Shown: positions 1-8,219, numbered from the stretch's first letter. The stretch: DNA of 64,000 bases from Alistipes sp. UBA936 (GCA_002293505.1 DBDI01000021.1:2146-66145), one strand, 5' to 3'. The notes: generated by a model from the sequence alone, not told the origin. Numbers and translations are program-made.

Positions 1-684
1 CTCGAAATCAAAACCACGAGCGACCCCATCTACATGGGTCAGGGCGCGGGCTTCCAGATCAAGCAAACCGAAATTACCTTCTCGATCTTCAAAGGCATCC
101 TCCATCAAGGGAGCGAGGGAAGCGGGATATCCGTTCCTTCGCTCCCCATAGGCCAACCTGAGTCCATCACGCAACACTGTATCCTGCAAAGCTACACCAA
201 CTCCAACACCGGAAAGTACAAATCGGCGATTTACATCGACGTGTATGGCTCTCAGGGAACGGCTGCCACCTCCGATAAAATGAACGGAATCTACATCGAA
301 GAGGGAGGGATGTTCATCGCAGGCTCTTATTCCGTACTGCGCTCGAATAACGTGCTGGCCGGGGTTACGGCGGCAGGCAGGGTCAGTTCTACCGGAACCT
401 TACAGCGCAGTTGGGTTATCAGTTTCATGGGAGGCTACATTACCACTTCGAGAACCGGCACGGGGAGGTACAGGGTCAGTTTTTCGAACACCTCTTACCT
501 GCGCAGCGAGTACGATTACCATGTAATACTGCTGCCGGACGTGGCATCGGGCAACGGCAAATTTGCCTGCACGATGGCCCGGACAGCTTCCTACTTCGAC
601 GTGTGGACTTCGGATGACGCCTCGGCCAACGACTGCGGGTTCACGTTCATCGTCGTTCTGACAAGCAAGTTTTGGAGTTACTAA
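1..684 (+). CDS. Phage structural-like protein, partial (5' end outside window)
   Basis: The frame is open from base 1, so the true start lies upstream; 227 codons are visible. The visible part is rich in Ser, Thr, Gly and Tyr with no membrane segment, and looks beta-rich, like the C-terminal part of a tail fibre or other tail-tip protein. I recognise no specific family. The small gene at 702 follows after 17 bp, as fibre and fibre-associated genes often do. The role is inferred from context: an integrase lies 2 kb downstream and the composition is phage-like. Confidence 0.5.
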   Translation, partial: LEIKTTSDPIYMGQGAGFQIKQTEITFSIFKGILHQGSEGSGISVPSLPIGQPESITQHCILQSYTNSNTGKYKSAIYIDVYGSQGTAATSDKMNGIYIEEGGMFIAGSYSVLRSNNVLAGVTAAGRVSSTGTLQRSWVISFMGGYITTSRTGTGRYRVSFSNTSYLRSEYDYHVILLPDVASGNGKFACTMARTASYFDVWTSDDASANDCGFTFIVVLTSKFWSY

Positions 685-701
685 TTTGAAATACCGATAC
701 T

Positions 702-1112
702 ATGGCCACGAACCTTTATGCAAAACTTGTCGACGGGCAGTTGGTTACGACTTGCGTCCCAGACGACGATCTCGATATGGAAGCGATGATTCTCGCCGAT
801 GGCTTCAAACCCTACGACGACAGCGCGGAACCACCTGTTGTCGGAGAATTTCAGGCGGCAGTCCCCGCTTATCGGGAAGATGCCGAGGGGATATCTCTTC
901 GTTGGGAGATCGTCGAACACAGCCCCGAAAAGATCACCGCCGAGATCGCCCGGCTCCAGTCCGAACTCGCCGCAACCGACTACCAAGTGATAAAATCCTA
1001 CGAGTATACCCTTGCCAAACAAAAGCAGCCATACGACATCACCGGCCTCCACGCCGAGAGGCAAGCCATCCGCGACCGAATCAGCGAACTGGAAGGGCTG
1101 CTCGCAGAATAG
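702..1112 (+). CDS. Small phage-associated protein, possibly tail-fibre related
   Basis: 136 residues. The N-terminal half is acidic with a compact mixed fold, and the C-terminal half (about 75-136) is a charged, probably helical or coiled-coil region ending in a Glu/Leu-rich segment. That architecture resembles small proteins encoded directly after phage tail fibres, but I cannot name a family. It follows the partial structural gene by 17 bp, so co-transcription is likely. No signal peptide or membrane helix is visible. Confidence 0.5.
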   Translation: MATNLYAKLVDGQLVTTCVPDDDLDMEAMILADGFKPYDDSAEPPVVGEFQAAVPAYREDAEGISLRWEIVEHSPEKITAEIARLQSELAATDYQVIKSYEYTLAKQKQPYDITGLHAERQAIRDRISELEGLLAE

Positions 1113-1152
1113 GAATTATTGCCTCTTTTATACTCGGAAACAAAATAATCAG

Positions 1153-1160
1153 TACATTTG
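1153..1160 (+). promoter_or_regulatory. Bacteroidota -7 element before the T5orf172 gene
   Basis: TACATTTG matches the Bacteroidota consensus TAnnTTTG. It ends 5 nt before the ATG at 1166, so transcription would begin at or beside the start codon. No convincing -33 TTG lies at the usual 19-21 bp spacing. Confidence 0.5.
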
Positions 1161-1165
1161 TTTCC

Positions 1166-1822
1166 ATGATGAAGAACGACAGCAATAATTTAGGAATCGT
1201 TTATGTGCTGACCAATCAGGCTATGCCGGGCATTGTTAAGATTGGCATGACCACGCGCAACAGCATGGATGAACGGATGCGCGAACTGTTTAGTACCGGC
1301 GTCCCCGTGCCTTTCGAGTGTGCTTTCGCCTGCACCGTGCCGGCCTCGAACTGCACCAAGATTGAGAAGGCGTTGCACAAGGCTTTTGCGCCGAATCGGG
1401 TTCACGCCAGCCGGGAGTTTTTCAAAATCAGTCCCGATCAGGCGATTGCGATATTGGACTTGTTTGACAATAAAAAAGAGATTACCGAGGAGGTTAATCG
1501 TGAGATCGATGATGATTTGACGGGAGAAGACAAAGCATCGCGTGAGAATCTCAAACGCCAAAAACGCCCCAACCTGAATTTTATCGAGATGGGTATTCCT
1601 GTCGGATCGGTTATTACTTTCGGACATGAGCCGGATGTCGTGGAAGTGGTCGTTTGCAGTGAGAAAAAGGTAAACTATAATGGCGAAGAGTACTCTTTAT
1701 CTGCATTGACCCGCAAATTGAAGAACCTCGATTTGAATGTAGCACCTACGCCATATTGGTTCTACAACGGTAAAAGTCTGGCCGATATCTATGAGGAGAC
1801 GTATCCGTTCTCAGAAGATTAA
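1166..1822 (+). CDS. T5orf172 (GIY-YIG-like) and DUF4357-type protein
   Basis: 218 residues from ATG 1166; ATG 1169 is an equal alternative. The N-terminal ~90 residues fit the T5orf172 domain, a GIY-YIG nuclease relative, with YVLTN near residue 14, VKIGMT near residue 25 and a conserved Arg and Glu downstream. The C-terminal ~75 residues, beginning near IPVGSVITF, resemble DUF4357, often paired with this nuclease-like domain. The reading frame continues upstream through the previous gene, but the -7 element at 1153 places the start here. T5orf172 proteins are common phage and mobile-element cargo; nuclease activity is inferred only from the family. Confidence 0.75.
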   Translation: MMKNDSNNLGIVYVLTNQAMPGIVKIGMTTRNSMDERMRELFSTGVPVPFECAFACTVPASNCTKIEKALHKAFAPNRVHASREFFKISPDQAIAILDLFDNKKEITEEVNREIDDDLTGEDKASRENLKRQKRPNLNFIEMGIPVGSVITFGHEPDVVEVVVCSEKKVNYNGEEYSLSALTRKLKNLDLNVAPTPYWFYNGKSLADIYEETYPFSED

Positions 1823-1824
1823 CA

Positions 1825-2112
1825 GTGGAAGGCGGAATCAAATACGAGTTTACCGCCGTGCCCTGGTTGCACGAGTGGCTGTTTGTGGCGATGCCGGAGG
1901 AGATGGCGCGGGAGATAAGGGATAATTTGAAGTTTCAGGAGGAGGGCTGGGGTCGAATGAAGGCAATCGCGAAGGTCGGGGCCACAGAGTGGAATACCGC
2001 GATCTGGTTCGATACGAAAAGTAACACCTATCTGATGCCCATCAAATCCGAAATCCGCAAAAAAGAAAAGGTCGAGCCGGGGAAAGAAATCACGATAACG
2101 ATATGGGTATGA
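1825..2112 (+). CDS. DUF1905 family protein
   Basis: 95 residues from a GTG 2 nt after the preceding stop. The order of features fits DUF1905: an aromatic start, W...W.FVAMP near residues 14-24, a GWG turn, a W.T.IWFD segment and a final YLMPIKSEIRK...PG strand. The family is a small beta-barrel of unknown role. Tight spacing upstream and a 10-nt overlap with the S51 peptidase gene downstream indicate one operon. Confidence in the family is good; function is unknown. Confidence 0.75.
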   Translation: MEGGIKYEFTAVPWLHEWLFVAMPEEMAREIRDNLKFQEEGWGRMKAIAKVGATEWNTAIWFDTKSNTYLMPIKSEIRKKEKVEPGKEITITIWV

Positions 2113-2726
2113 TTAAGTTATTCCTTTCATCTGCATTCAGTTACACCGCGTCTATGCTGGAGCGATTCGCCGGAGAAAAGGTCGATGGCAAGAGCGTAAC
2201 GTTCATTCCGACTGCCGCCAACGTCGAGTCGATCAAGGTTTACGTCGGAATGGCGCGAAGGGCCTTTGCAAGGTTGGGGATCGTGGTCGATGAACTCGAT
2301 GTATCCACCGCTCCGGCAGAGGAAATCTCGCACAAGCTGGGCCACAACGACTATATTTATGTTGCCGGCGGAAATACGTTTTATCTGCTTCAGGAACTCA
2401 AACGCTCTGGCGCGGACAAGCTGATTGCACAGGAGATTGCTGCCCGGAAACTCTACATCGGCGAGTCCGCCGGCTCGATGGTCGTCGCGCCTGATATCGG
2501 GTATTCGCAAGCGATGGACAAGCCCGCTAAGGCGCCCGAGCTCGATTCGTTCGCGGCGTTGGGCATCGTCGATTTCTATCCCGTGCCGCATCAGGGCAAC
2601 TTTCTGTTCAGAAAGGCTGTCAAAAAGATCATCGCCGAGTACGGCTCGTCGCTGCCCCTGCGACCCATTTCCGATACGCAGGTCATTCTCGTCGAGGGGG
2701 ATAACGTGAGGGTTGAAGACCGATAA
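2103..2726 (+). CDS. Peptidase S51 family protein (dipeptidase E-like)
   Basis: 207 residues. The fold is the class I glutamine amidotransferase-like one used by peptidase E, with the nucleophile Ser in GESAGSM (about residues 118-124), an upstream YVAGGNTFYLL glycine turn and a late HQGNF motif with the likely catalytic His. Known S51 enzymes cleave Asp-X dipeptides or cyanophycin; the substrate here is not evident. The start overlaps DUF1905 by 10 nt, and the second Met (two codons later) could also be used. It is cargo-like, sitting between phage structural genes and the integrase. Confidence 0.8.
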   Translation: MGMIKLFLSSAFSYTASMLERFAGEKVDGKSVTFIPTAANVESIKVYVGMARRAFARLGIVVDELDVSTAPAEEISHKLGHNDYIYVAGGNTFYLLQELKRSGADKLIAQEIAARKLYIGESAGSMVVAPDIGYSQAMDKPAKAPELDSFAALGIVDFYPVPHQGNFLFRKAVKKIIAEYGSSLPLRPISDTQVILVEGDNVRVEDR

Positions 2727-2742
2727 GAATCATAGATGCGCA

Positions 2743-2766
2743 AAACCCTGCCTCACAGCAGGGTTT
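2743..2766. terminator. Bidirectional hairpin between peptidase and integrase genes
   Basis: A perfect 9-bp stem, AAACCCTGC / GCAGGGTTT, with a 6-nt loop lies between convergent genes, 17 nt after the S51 stop and 24 nt before the integrase stop. AT-rich DNA flanks both sides, so it can serve both strands. Confidence 0.75.
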
Positions 2767-2790
2767 ATATTTTGAACGGGAGCAGTACGA

Positions 2791-4026
2791 TTAGTTCGTT
2801 CTCGCCACCGGAGCATTAAGTTTAGTCGCCAGCATCCCCATATCATGACCAATCTTCGTGTCGGTGATCCGAGCGTAAATCTGCGTGGTCTTGATGCTCG
2901 TGTGGCCGAGAATCTTACTCACCGTCTCGATGGGGACTCCGTTGGCGAGCGTAATTGTCGTCGCAAACGTATGTCTCGCAAGGTGATAGCTGAGGTTTTT
3001 CTCAATCTCGCAGAGTGCCGCGATCTCCTTCAGGTAGTCGTTAACCTTTTGGTTCGAAGGTATTGGTAGCAGTCGCCCTTTCTTACCAAGACCTCCGTAT
3101 TTTTCGATAATGGCGAGTGGGGTGTCGAGGAGCATAACGTGAACCGGAATATTCGTTTTCTGCCGGGCTGTCACAATCCACACCGTGCCGTCTGCTCGGT
3201 ATTGGATGTTGTTTTGAGTCAGGCTCCGCACGTCGATGTAGGCGAGACCGGTGTAAACGCTGAACAAAAACATATCTCTAACTACGACCAACCGCTTATT
3301 TGTAAACTCGCGGCTTGAGATTCTGTCTATCTCCTCCTGCGTCAAGAATCCGCGATTGACCTTCTCGAAGTGGATTTTATAGTTGGCGAAGGGATCGGTT
3401 CGCGCCCAACCGTTGTGAAGGGCGAGATTAAACATCGTGCGGAAGTGTTTAACGAACCGCGCCGCAGTGTTGTTGGCCGCCGCGTGCTGGTTTCGGTTGT
3501 GGAGGTCAAACCCTTTTATGAAACTGTGGTTTATGTCCGCCAGCGGTAAGTCATCCACGCCGTACCTACCTGCCATAAACTCTGCAATCCTCTGCCGTGT
3601 GAGGACATAGCGTTGGTAGGTGCATCGGGTTACCGCCTTACTCAGAACGAGTTGGTGGTAATCCTCAATGAACTTGTCGCAAACGTCGAGGAGTTTGACG
3701 CTCTTCTCATCGAGGTTGAGAACGGACTGTTTGATTTTTGCCGCCGTGACCATTGCGCCGCCCAAGACCATCTCGTTATAGCGTGTGATGACCAACGCCC
3801 GGTAGTCGTCCAACATTGCGTCGATGTTTTTCTCCTCTTTCGTGAGGTGCAGGGTGCGACCGTCTGCGGAGTTCCAGCGGTCGGGGAAGATGCGGAATTT
3901 CGTTGAAAAATGAACCACCTCGCCGTTCACATTTATGCGAGCCAAAATGGGTGCTTTGCCCTCAGCGTTGCACTTGCCTTTTTGCGCGAGGAACCGGATC
4001 GAAAATGTACTGTTTTGCGTATTCAT
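2791..4026 (-). CDS. Tyrosine recombinase / integrase of the element
   Basis: 411 residues from ATG 4026; an upstream in-frame start at 4095 is less likely because Bacteroidota integrases usually begin near the FSIRFLAQK-like arm-binding strand. Order: N-terminal arm-type DNA-binding domain (about 1-90), SAM-like core-binding domain (about 100-200), catalytic domain. The C-terminal catalytic set is clear: HLARH with His348 and Arg351, His375 in KILGH, and nucleophile Tyr384. The first catalytic Arg of the usual TGLR motif is Ala here (YTGLAYIDV), a variation known in Bacteroides integrases such as IntDOT. It reads away from tRNA-Asp and probably inserts the element there. Confidence 0.9.
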   Translation of the reverse strand: MNTQNSTFSIRFLAQKGKCNAEGKAPILARINVNGEVVHFSTKFRIFPDRWNSADGRTLHLTKEEKNIDAMLDDYRALVITRYNEMVLGGAMVTAAKIKQSVLNLDEKSVKLLDVCDKFIEDYHQLVLSKAVTRCTYQRYVLTRQRIAEFMAGRYGVDDLPLADINHSFIKGFDLHNRNQHAAANNTAARFVKHFRTMFNLALHNGWARTDPFANYKIHFEKVNRGFLTQEEIDRISSREFTNKRLVVVRDMFLFSVYTGLAYIDVRSLTQNNIQYRADGTVWIVTARQKTNIPVHVMLLDTPLAIIEKYGGLGKKGRLLPIPSNQKVNDYLKEIAALCEIEKNLSYHLARHTFATTITLANGVPIETVSKILGHTSIKTTQIYARITDTKIGHDMGMLATKLNAPVARTN

Positions 4027-4335
4027 AACCTGTGCTTTTTGTCTTGCCAAAGCCCGATAAACATCGCCAAATAGCGACTTAAAGTGCTTTGACACTGTGT
4101 TTTACAAGGACAAACATAACATCAGGATTTGGAACACGCAAGACATCTTGCGACATTTTTCGACCTTTTGCGTAACCTTTCGAGGTCTTTCGTGGGTGGG
4201 TTACGGATTGGTTCAGAAAGGACGGCGGAACTTGGCGATTTTCGGCGACTTTTGTCATCGACAGACTTCGCCAAGACCCGCCAAAATTGGACAGTAAGCC
4301 TTTGCGTCCCAGAGAGTTGGGCGCATAACGCAAAG
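4027..4335. repeat. Non-coding integrase-upstream region with two inverted repeats
   Basis: About 310 bp with no credible gene. It contains a perfect 7-bp inverted repeat with a 2-nt spacer (CGCAAGACATCTTGCG, 4137-4152), a second perfect 7-bp pair (CGTAACC 4171-4177 and GGTTACG 4199-4205), and several TTTCG/TTTTGCG-type words between. Location between integrase and tRNA suggests recombinase or excisionase binding sites and the integrase promoter. That role is inference. Confidence 0.5.
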
Positions 4336-4368
4336 AAAAAGAGCGAGTTACAAAAACTCGCTCTTTTT
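4336..4368 (-). terminator. tRNA-Asp terminator
   Basis: A 13-bp perfect stem (AAAAAGAGCGAGT with its complement) and a 7-nt loop, followed on the minus strand by a U-run that forms part of the stem. It lies 8 nt past the 3' end of tRNA-Asp. Confidence 0.85.
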
Positions 4369-4376
4369 CGCCTCTG

Positions 4377-4450
4377 CGGTATGGACGGGACTCGAACCCG
4401 CGACCCCCTGCGTGACAGGCAGGTATTCTAACCAACTGAACTACCACACC
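4377..4450 (-). tRNA. tRNA-Asp (GUC)
   Basis: A 74-nt cloverleaf. The acceptor stem GGTGTGG pairs with CCATACC (one G-U), the discriminator is G, the anticodon loop is CTGTCAC with anticodon GUC, and the T arm contains GGTTCGAGTCC. CCA is not encoded. Its 3' end faces the phage-like element, consistent with use as an integration target. Confidence 0.95.
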
Positions 4451-4486
4451 ATTGTGTTTCGAGAGTGCAAAGATACAACAAATCAC

Positions 4487-4494
4487 TAACTTTG
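4487..4494 (+). promoter_or_regulatory. -7 element for the exonuclease gene
   Basis: TAACTTTG matches TAnnTTTG and ends 12 nt before GTG 4507. Divergent from tRNA-Asp. The -33 region is weak. Confidence 0.5.
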
Positions 4495-4506
4495 CAAGAA
4501 AAATTC

Positions 4507-5007
4507 GTGAAAAATTTTGCAGCAATAGATTTCGAAACCGCAAACGCAAGCCCGTCGAGCGTTTGTAGTGTGGGTGTTGTGGTTGTCAGAGAGGGAGTTA
4601 TCGCACACCGTATCTACGAATTGATTCGCCCCGCCCCGAATCATTACAGCTGGTTTAACACCAAAATCCACGGCCTCGGCCCCGCCCACACTGACGACGC
4701 GGCACTGTTTCCCGAGGTCTGGGCCGCGATCTCGCCGCACATTGCCGACCTGCCGTTGGTTGCCCACAACAGCCCTTTCGACCAGGGTTGCCTCAAAGCT
4801 GTGCATCGCCATTACGGGATACCCTACCCCGACTATAACTTTCTGTGTACTTGTAGATTATCTCGTCGCGCTTTCCCCGGACTGCCCAACCACAAATTGC
4901 CGACCGTTGCGGCTCATATCGGGTTCGAATTCGCTCACCATCACGCCCTTGAGGATGCCGAGGCGTGCGCTGCGATCGCGCTTGCGATTATGCGTCAAAA
5001 GCGTTAG
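4507..5007 (+). CDS. DEDDh 3'-5' exonuclease (DNA polymerase III epsilon-like)
   Basis: 166 residues from GTG 4507, chosen because the -7 element at 4487 excludes the longer frame and the Exo I motif then sits properly at the N-terminus. FAAIDFETAN (about 4-13) carries Asp and Glu of Exo I, LVAHNSPFD (about 82-90) is Exo II, and HHALEDAEA (about 144-152) is Exo III with the DEDDh His and Asp. Known: such stand-alone exonucleases degrade DNA or RNA 3' ends in repair or turnover and are not necessarily the replicative epsilon subunit. It overlaps the convergent rsmD gene by 4 nt. Confidence 0.85.
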   Translation: MKNFAAIDFETANASPSSVCSVGVVVVREGVIAHRIYELIRPAPNHYSWFNTKIHGLGPAHTDDAALFPEVWAAISPHIADLPLVAHNSPFDQGCLKAVHRHYGIPYPDYNFLCTCRLSRRAFPGLPNHKLPTVAAHIGFEFAHHHALEDAEACAAIALAIMRQKR

Positions 5008-5570
5008 GCGAACATCGTGAAGTTTACGCTCCCGTATCTGCGCGCCTGTAAGAAGTTTGGATGGGTGCTGAAATCGGCCGTTCCCGAGTGTTCAAAGATT
5101 AAAATTCCGCCCTGCGAGATCGTACCGTCGTCTCGTGCTTCACCCTCTTTCCGTAGTAGTCCTCGCGAGAAAACCAAGTCCACAACTCGCTCGCTTCCAG
5201 CCAGATCGTACGGCGCATCGGAGAAAATTATGTCGAATTTTCGCCCGCAGGCCGCCAGGTAGTTGAAGACATTAGCCTTGACCGGAAACAGCGTCGAAAA
5301 GCTCAAGGCGGCGGCGGTTGCGCGAATAAACCCATAGTGGACTGCATTGATCTCGACTGCCGTGACGCTTCGTGCGCCTCGCGATGCGAACTCGTAACTC
5401 ACTGATCCTGTGCCGGCAAACAGATCCAGTACATCGCACTCTTCCAGGTCGACGAGGCCCGCTAAGACATTGAACAGATTCTCCTTTGCGAAGTCGGTTG
5501 TCGGCCTCGCCCGTAGGTTTCGCGGCGGCGTCACCACCCTTCCCTTATGCGTTCCGCTGATTATTCGCAT
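5004..5570 (-). CDS. rsmD: 16S rRNA (guanine966-N2)-methyltransferase RsmD
   Basis: 188 residues, normal length. It starts MRIISGTHKGR, typical of RsmD, then RPTTDFAKENLFNVL (about 27-41), SAM-binding motif I LDLFAGTGSVSYE (about 48-60), motif II VEIN, and the catalytic SDAPYDL (about 116-122), the Bacteroidota form of the NPPY-type motif. It methylates G966 of 16S rRNA in assembled 30S particles. It is the last gene of a minus-strand set with the DUF3822-like gene (2-nt gap) and the membrane protein before it. Confidence 0.92.
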   Translation of the reverse strand: MRIISGTHKGRVVTPPRNLRARPTTDFAKENLFNVLAGLVDLEECDVLDLFAGTGSVSYEFASRGARSVTAVEINAVHYGFIRATAAALSFSTLFPVKANVFNYLAACGRKFDIIFSDAPYDLAGSERVVDLVFSRGLLRKEGEARDDGTISQGGILIFEHSGTADFSTHPNFLQARRYGSVNFTMFA

Positions 5571-5572
5571 AC

Positions 5573-6112
5573 CTATTCGCCCTCTCGCACCAGACGTACA
5601 TTATCGAAGTATTCCCGTAGCACCTCCACCGCTTCTCGCGCCTTCGCCTCTCCCTCGGCACCATTCCCGCTCACATTGATATCGAATTTCCGTAGTTTGA
5701 ACTCTCTTCCGATGACTTGCAGATAATATAGTAGCGCATCGGGCGACGGGTCTGGCATCGCTTCGGCCATTCGCAGCCCCTTTTCCCATACCACTATATA
5801 CACGTTCCCCGCCGTTAGTCGTATGTTCACATCTCGCTTCCGTCCGCGCGCTATCTCCAGTAGCGGTGAGGTATACCGCCGCCCGCCTGAACCCTTCGCA
5901 ACTAACTCCCTTGCCGGCACTGCCATCACCGCCACCACATCTTCTCCGGCAACCTTCCTTGGCTCGCTCACTACCACCCTTTCTCCAGCCCCCGGCTCCA
6001 TTCCATTTAGACGTAAATAATCCTCCCCCCGTCCCTCTTCATATAGAGAGACTGGTAGGAGGATTGTTTTTGCGGTATCAAGTAGGCGCTCTTCGCCCCT
6101 CATCTCGATCAC
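5573..6112 (-). CDS. DUF3822-like protein
   Basis: 179 residues. The middle, from about residue 80 (TSPLLEIARGRKRDVNIRL through VYIVVWEKGLRMAEAMPDPSPDALLYYL), fits the C-terminal half of DUF3822, and the position immediately upstream of rsmD is where Bacteroidota carry that gene. It is shorter than the usual ~260 residues, so the first domain is reduced. Function is unknown; the family has an actin-like (ASKHA-like) look, which I infer from strand pattern only. It overlaps the upstream gene by 4 nt. Confidence 0.6.
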   Translation of the reverse strand: MIEMRGEERLLDTAKTILLPVSLYEEGRGEDYLRLNGMEPGAGERVVVSEPRKVAGEDVVAVMAVPARELVAKGSGGRRYTSPLLEIARGRKRDVNIRLTAGNVYIVVWEKGLRMAEAMPDPSPDALLYYLQVIGREFKLRKFDINVSGNGAEGEAKAREAVEVLREYFDNVRLVREGE

Positions 6113-6741
6113 TCCCAGTTTCCGGCGTCGTTGGTTGCTTGTTCTACCGAGCCCACTTGTATTCCCGGATACTTGCTGTAGACGTTTTTGGCGTCGTCTA
6201 TCAGATTTACCAACAACTGATGGTTCATATCGCTCATAAAGGCCTTGTAGGGTGCTTTTGCTTCAAAGACCGGTACGACCACTTTCGATTCCGTCGTCAG
6301 CATCGCTGCTTTCAGCAGGTACTCCGACTGCGGCTCGGAATAGGGTATGAGTTTCAGATTGCGTATATCTTCCGCCGTCAGAACCTTTGGCGCGAAGATG
6401 GTGTCTCTGACTGCTTTTGCGAACTTTTCTGTCTTAACCAGTCCTTTTGCTACTGCTACGGAGTCGTCTGCCGAGCCTATCTGACGTTCATATATCAGCG
6501 AGTCGTTAAGTACAAAGTTGATCAGCGTGTCCCAGCTTCCCGTGTATCTCTGGTGCTTTTGTTTGAAGGCTTGTTCGGCCGATCGGATGTCTTTGATTCG
6601 TTCGATCACTGCAGCTTGCCTTACCGCTGTTTCTTTTGTGAATTCTTGCGGCGTCATAATTTGGCGCCATAGGATCCACGCCAGCGCGACGACGATCAGT
6701 CCCAGAACGATCTGTAGAATAATTTTAAGTCCCTTGTTCAT
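6109..6741 (-). CDS. Single-pass membrane protein, conserved hypothetical
   Basis: 210 residues. One N-terminal membrane helix (about 5-26, ILQIVLGLIVVALAWILW) is followed by a charged helical stretch, AAVIERIKDIRSAEQAFKQKH (about 41-61), and a globular C-terminal region with Asp/Asn near the end. The layout resembles pilin-like or envelope proteins with most of the chain outside the membrane, but I see no cleavage motif and no named family. It heads the operon with the DUF3822-like gene and rsmD. Confidence 0.65.
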   Translation of the reverse strand: MNKGLKIILQIVLGLIVVALAWILWRQIMTPQEFTKETAVRQAAVIERIKDIRSAEQAFKQKHQRYTGSWDTLINFVLNDSLIYERQIGSADDSVAVAKGLVKTEKFAKAVRDTIFAPKVLTAEDIRNLKLIPYSEPQSEYLLKAAMLTTESKVVVPVFEAKAPYKAFMSDMNHQLLVNLIDDAKNVYSKYPGIQVGSVEQATNDAGNWE

Positions 6742-6760
6742 TTTATTTTAGATTTTTATT

Positions 6761-6768
6761 TAAGTTTG
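6761..6768 (+). promoter_or_regulatory. -7 element for the helicase-mutS operon
   Basis: TAAGTTTG matches TAnnTTTG and ends 8 nt before ATG 6777. It contains the G of an upstream GTG at 6768, so that GTG cannot be the real start. Confidence 0.55.
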
Positions 6769-6776
6769 TGCTGTAT

Positions 6777-8219
6777 ATGAACGAACGAATCGCGACCCAA
6801 ATTTACGCTAAATTTGGATTCCCGCCAACAGTTGGGCAAAAAAAAGTTACAGAAAAATTGTCGGAGTGGATATCGCATCCGGCAGACGGTACGATTTTCG
6901 TGTTGAACGGTTACGCCGGTACTGGTAAAACCACGCTCGTGAGTGCCTTCGTTGCTGTTTTGCGCGAGCTTGGTATCCGGCCTGTTCTTTTGGCTCCCAC
7001 CGGTCGTGCTGCTAAGGTTTTTTCTCGTATCTCCGGCGAGCGCGCTCTCACTATCCATAAAAAGATCTACCGCCAGAAGTCTTTAGCTTCTGCCGAGGCG
7101 AGTTTTTCGCTCGACTTCAACCGCGAGAAGAAAGCTTGCTTCATCGTCGACGAGGCTTCTATGTTGGCTAACTCCGGCGGCCTCTCCGGTTCTCTTTCCG
7201 GTAGCGATGGCGAGATGTTCGGCTCCGGGGCTTTGCTCGACGACCTTGTCTCCTACGTTAATAGTGGCCAGGGTTGCCGCCTGATGCTTGTCGGCGATTC
7301 TGCTCAGTTGCCTCCGGTCGGGCGTGACGAGAGCCCCGCTTTGGATCCTCGCCGTATGGGGGTTTACGGTGGTGTCGAGTACGCTTCGATGGACGACGTT
7401 GTGCGCCAGCAGGCCCAAAGCGGTATTCTTTTCAACGCCACCCTTGTCCGTACGATGCTCGAAAACCGCATCTACGACATCCCTATGTTCCGTACCGATG
7501 GCTTTTCCGATGTTGCCATCCTCGACGGTAGTGATTTTTCTGAAAAGCTCGAAGAGTGTTACTCCCGCTTCGGCCGCGACGAGACAATCGTCATCACCCG
7601 CTCTAACAAACGCGCCAACCGCTTCAACGAGTCGATCCGGCGCCACGTCCTCGGGGCCGAGGAGGAGATTGAGAGTGGCGATATGTTGATGGTTGTCAAA
7701 AACAACTACCACTTCACCGAACGCGACCCCGACTCTCCCGCCGGCTTCATCGCTAACGGTGACATCGCTCGCCTTCGCCGCCTTCGCCGTGTCCGCGAGT
7801 TGTACGGTTTTCGCTTTGCCGACGCGCTGATCCAACTGCCCGACTATGACGACTACGAGATCGAATGTAAAGTCCTTCTCGACACGCTCCACTCCGAATC
7901 TCCTTCTCTCTCCCGCGAGGAGCAATCTCGGCTTTTTCGCGCCGTCGAACAGGACTACTCCGAGACTGCCTCCAAGGCTAAACGTTACCGCGAGATCCGC
8001 GAGGACGACTTCTTCAACGCCTTCCAGATCAAGTTCGCTTACGCCGTCACCTGCCATAAGGCTCAGGGTGGTCAGTGGTCTGCTGTTTTCGTCGACCGTA
8101 TGTTGTTCGGCGAGGAGACTATTTCTCGCGACCTTCTTCGTTGGCTCTACACTGCGATCACCCGCGCCACGGTTAAATTATTTTTTGTTAACTTTGACGA
8201 CCGATTCTTCGAGAAATGA
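6777..8219 (+). CDS. RecD-like ATP-dependent DNA helicase
   Basis: 480 residues from ATG 6777. Superfamily 1 motifs are in order: Walker A GYAGTGKTTL (about 42-51), Walker B VDEASML (about 121-127), GDSAQLPPVG (about 167-176) as motif III, and a C-terminal UvrD-type segment with the motif V/VI pair CHKAQGGQW and YTAITRA. This is the short RecD2/AAA_30 type common in Bacteroidota, not a RecBCD subunit. It probably unwinds DNA 5'-3' in repair. Its last 4 nt overlap mutS, giving translational coupling and a repair link. Confidence 0.85.
   Translation: MNERIATQIYAKFGFPPTVGQKKVTEKLSEWISHPADGTIFVLNGYAGTGKTTLVSAFVAVLRELGIRPVLLAPTGRAAKVFSRISGERALTIHKKIYRQKSLASAEASFSLDFNREKKACFIVDEASMLANSGGLSGSLSGSDGEMFGSGALLDDLVSYVNSGQGCRLMLVGDSAQLPPVGRDESPALDPRRMGVYGGVEYASMDDVVRQQAQSGILFNATLVRTMLENRIYDIPMFRTDGFSDVAILDGSDFSEKLEECYSRFGRDETIVITRSNKRANRFNESIRRHVLGAEEEIESGDMLMVVKNNYHFTERDPDSPAGFIANGDIARLRRLRRVRELYGFRFADALIQLPDYDDYEIECKVLLDTLHSESPSLSREEQSRLFRAVEQDYSETASKAKRYREIREDDFFNAFQIKFAYAVTCHKAQGGQWSAVFVDRMLFGEETISRDLLRWLYTAITRATVKLFFVNFDDRFFEK

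Larger units (their letters stand above)
1..4376. mobile_element. Right end of an integrated phage-like element next to tRNA-Asp
   Basis: Seen: two phage-like structural genes, three cargo-type genes and a tyrosine recombinase, followed by about 310 bp of repeat-containing non-coding DNA and then the 3' end of tRNA-Asp. Known: tyrosine integrases often insert elements at the 3' end of tRNA genes. Inference: this is the integrase-proximal end, and the other attachment site lies left of the window. The exact right boundary is not determined; the tRNA 3' half is the most likely attachment core. The genes to the right are ordinary Bacteroidota housekeeping genes. Confidence 0.65.

Noticed and set aside
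4129..4431. Open frame ending in DGTRTRDPLRDRQVF
   Set aside because: This is translation of the antisense of tRNA-Asp, a common false protein.
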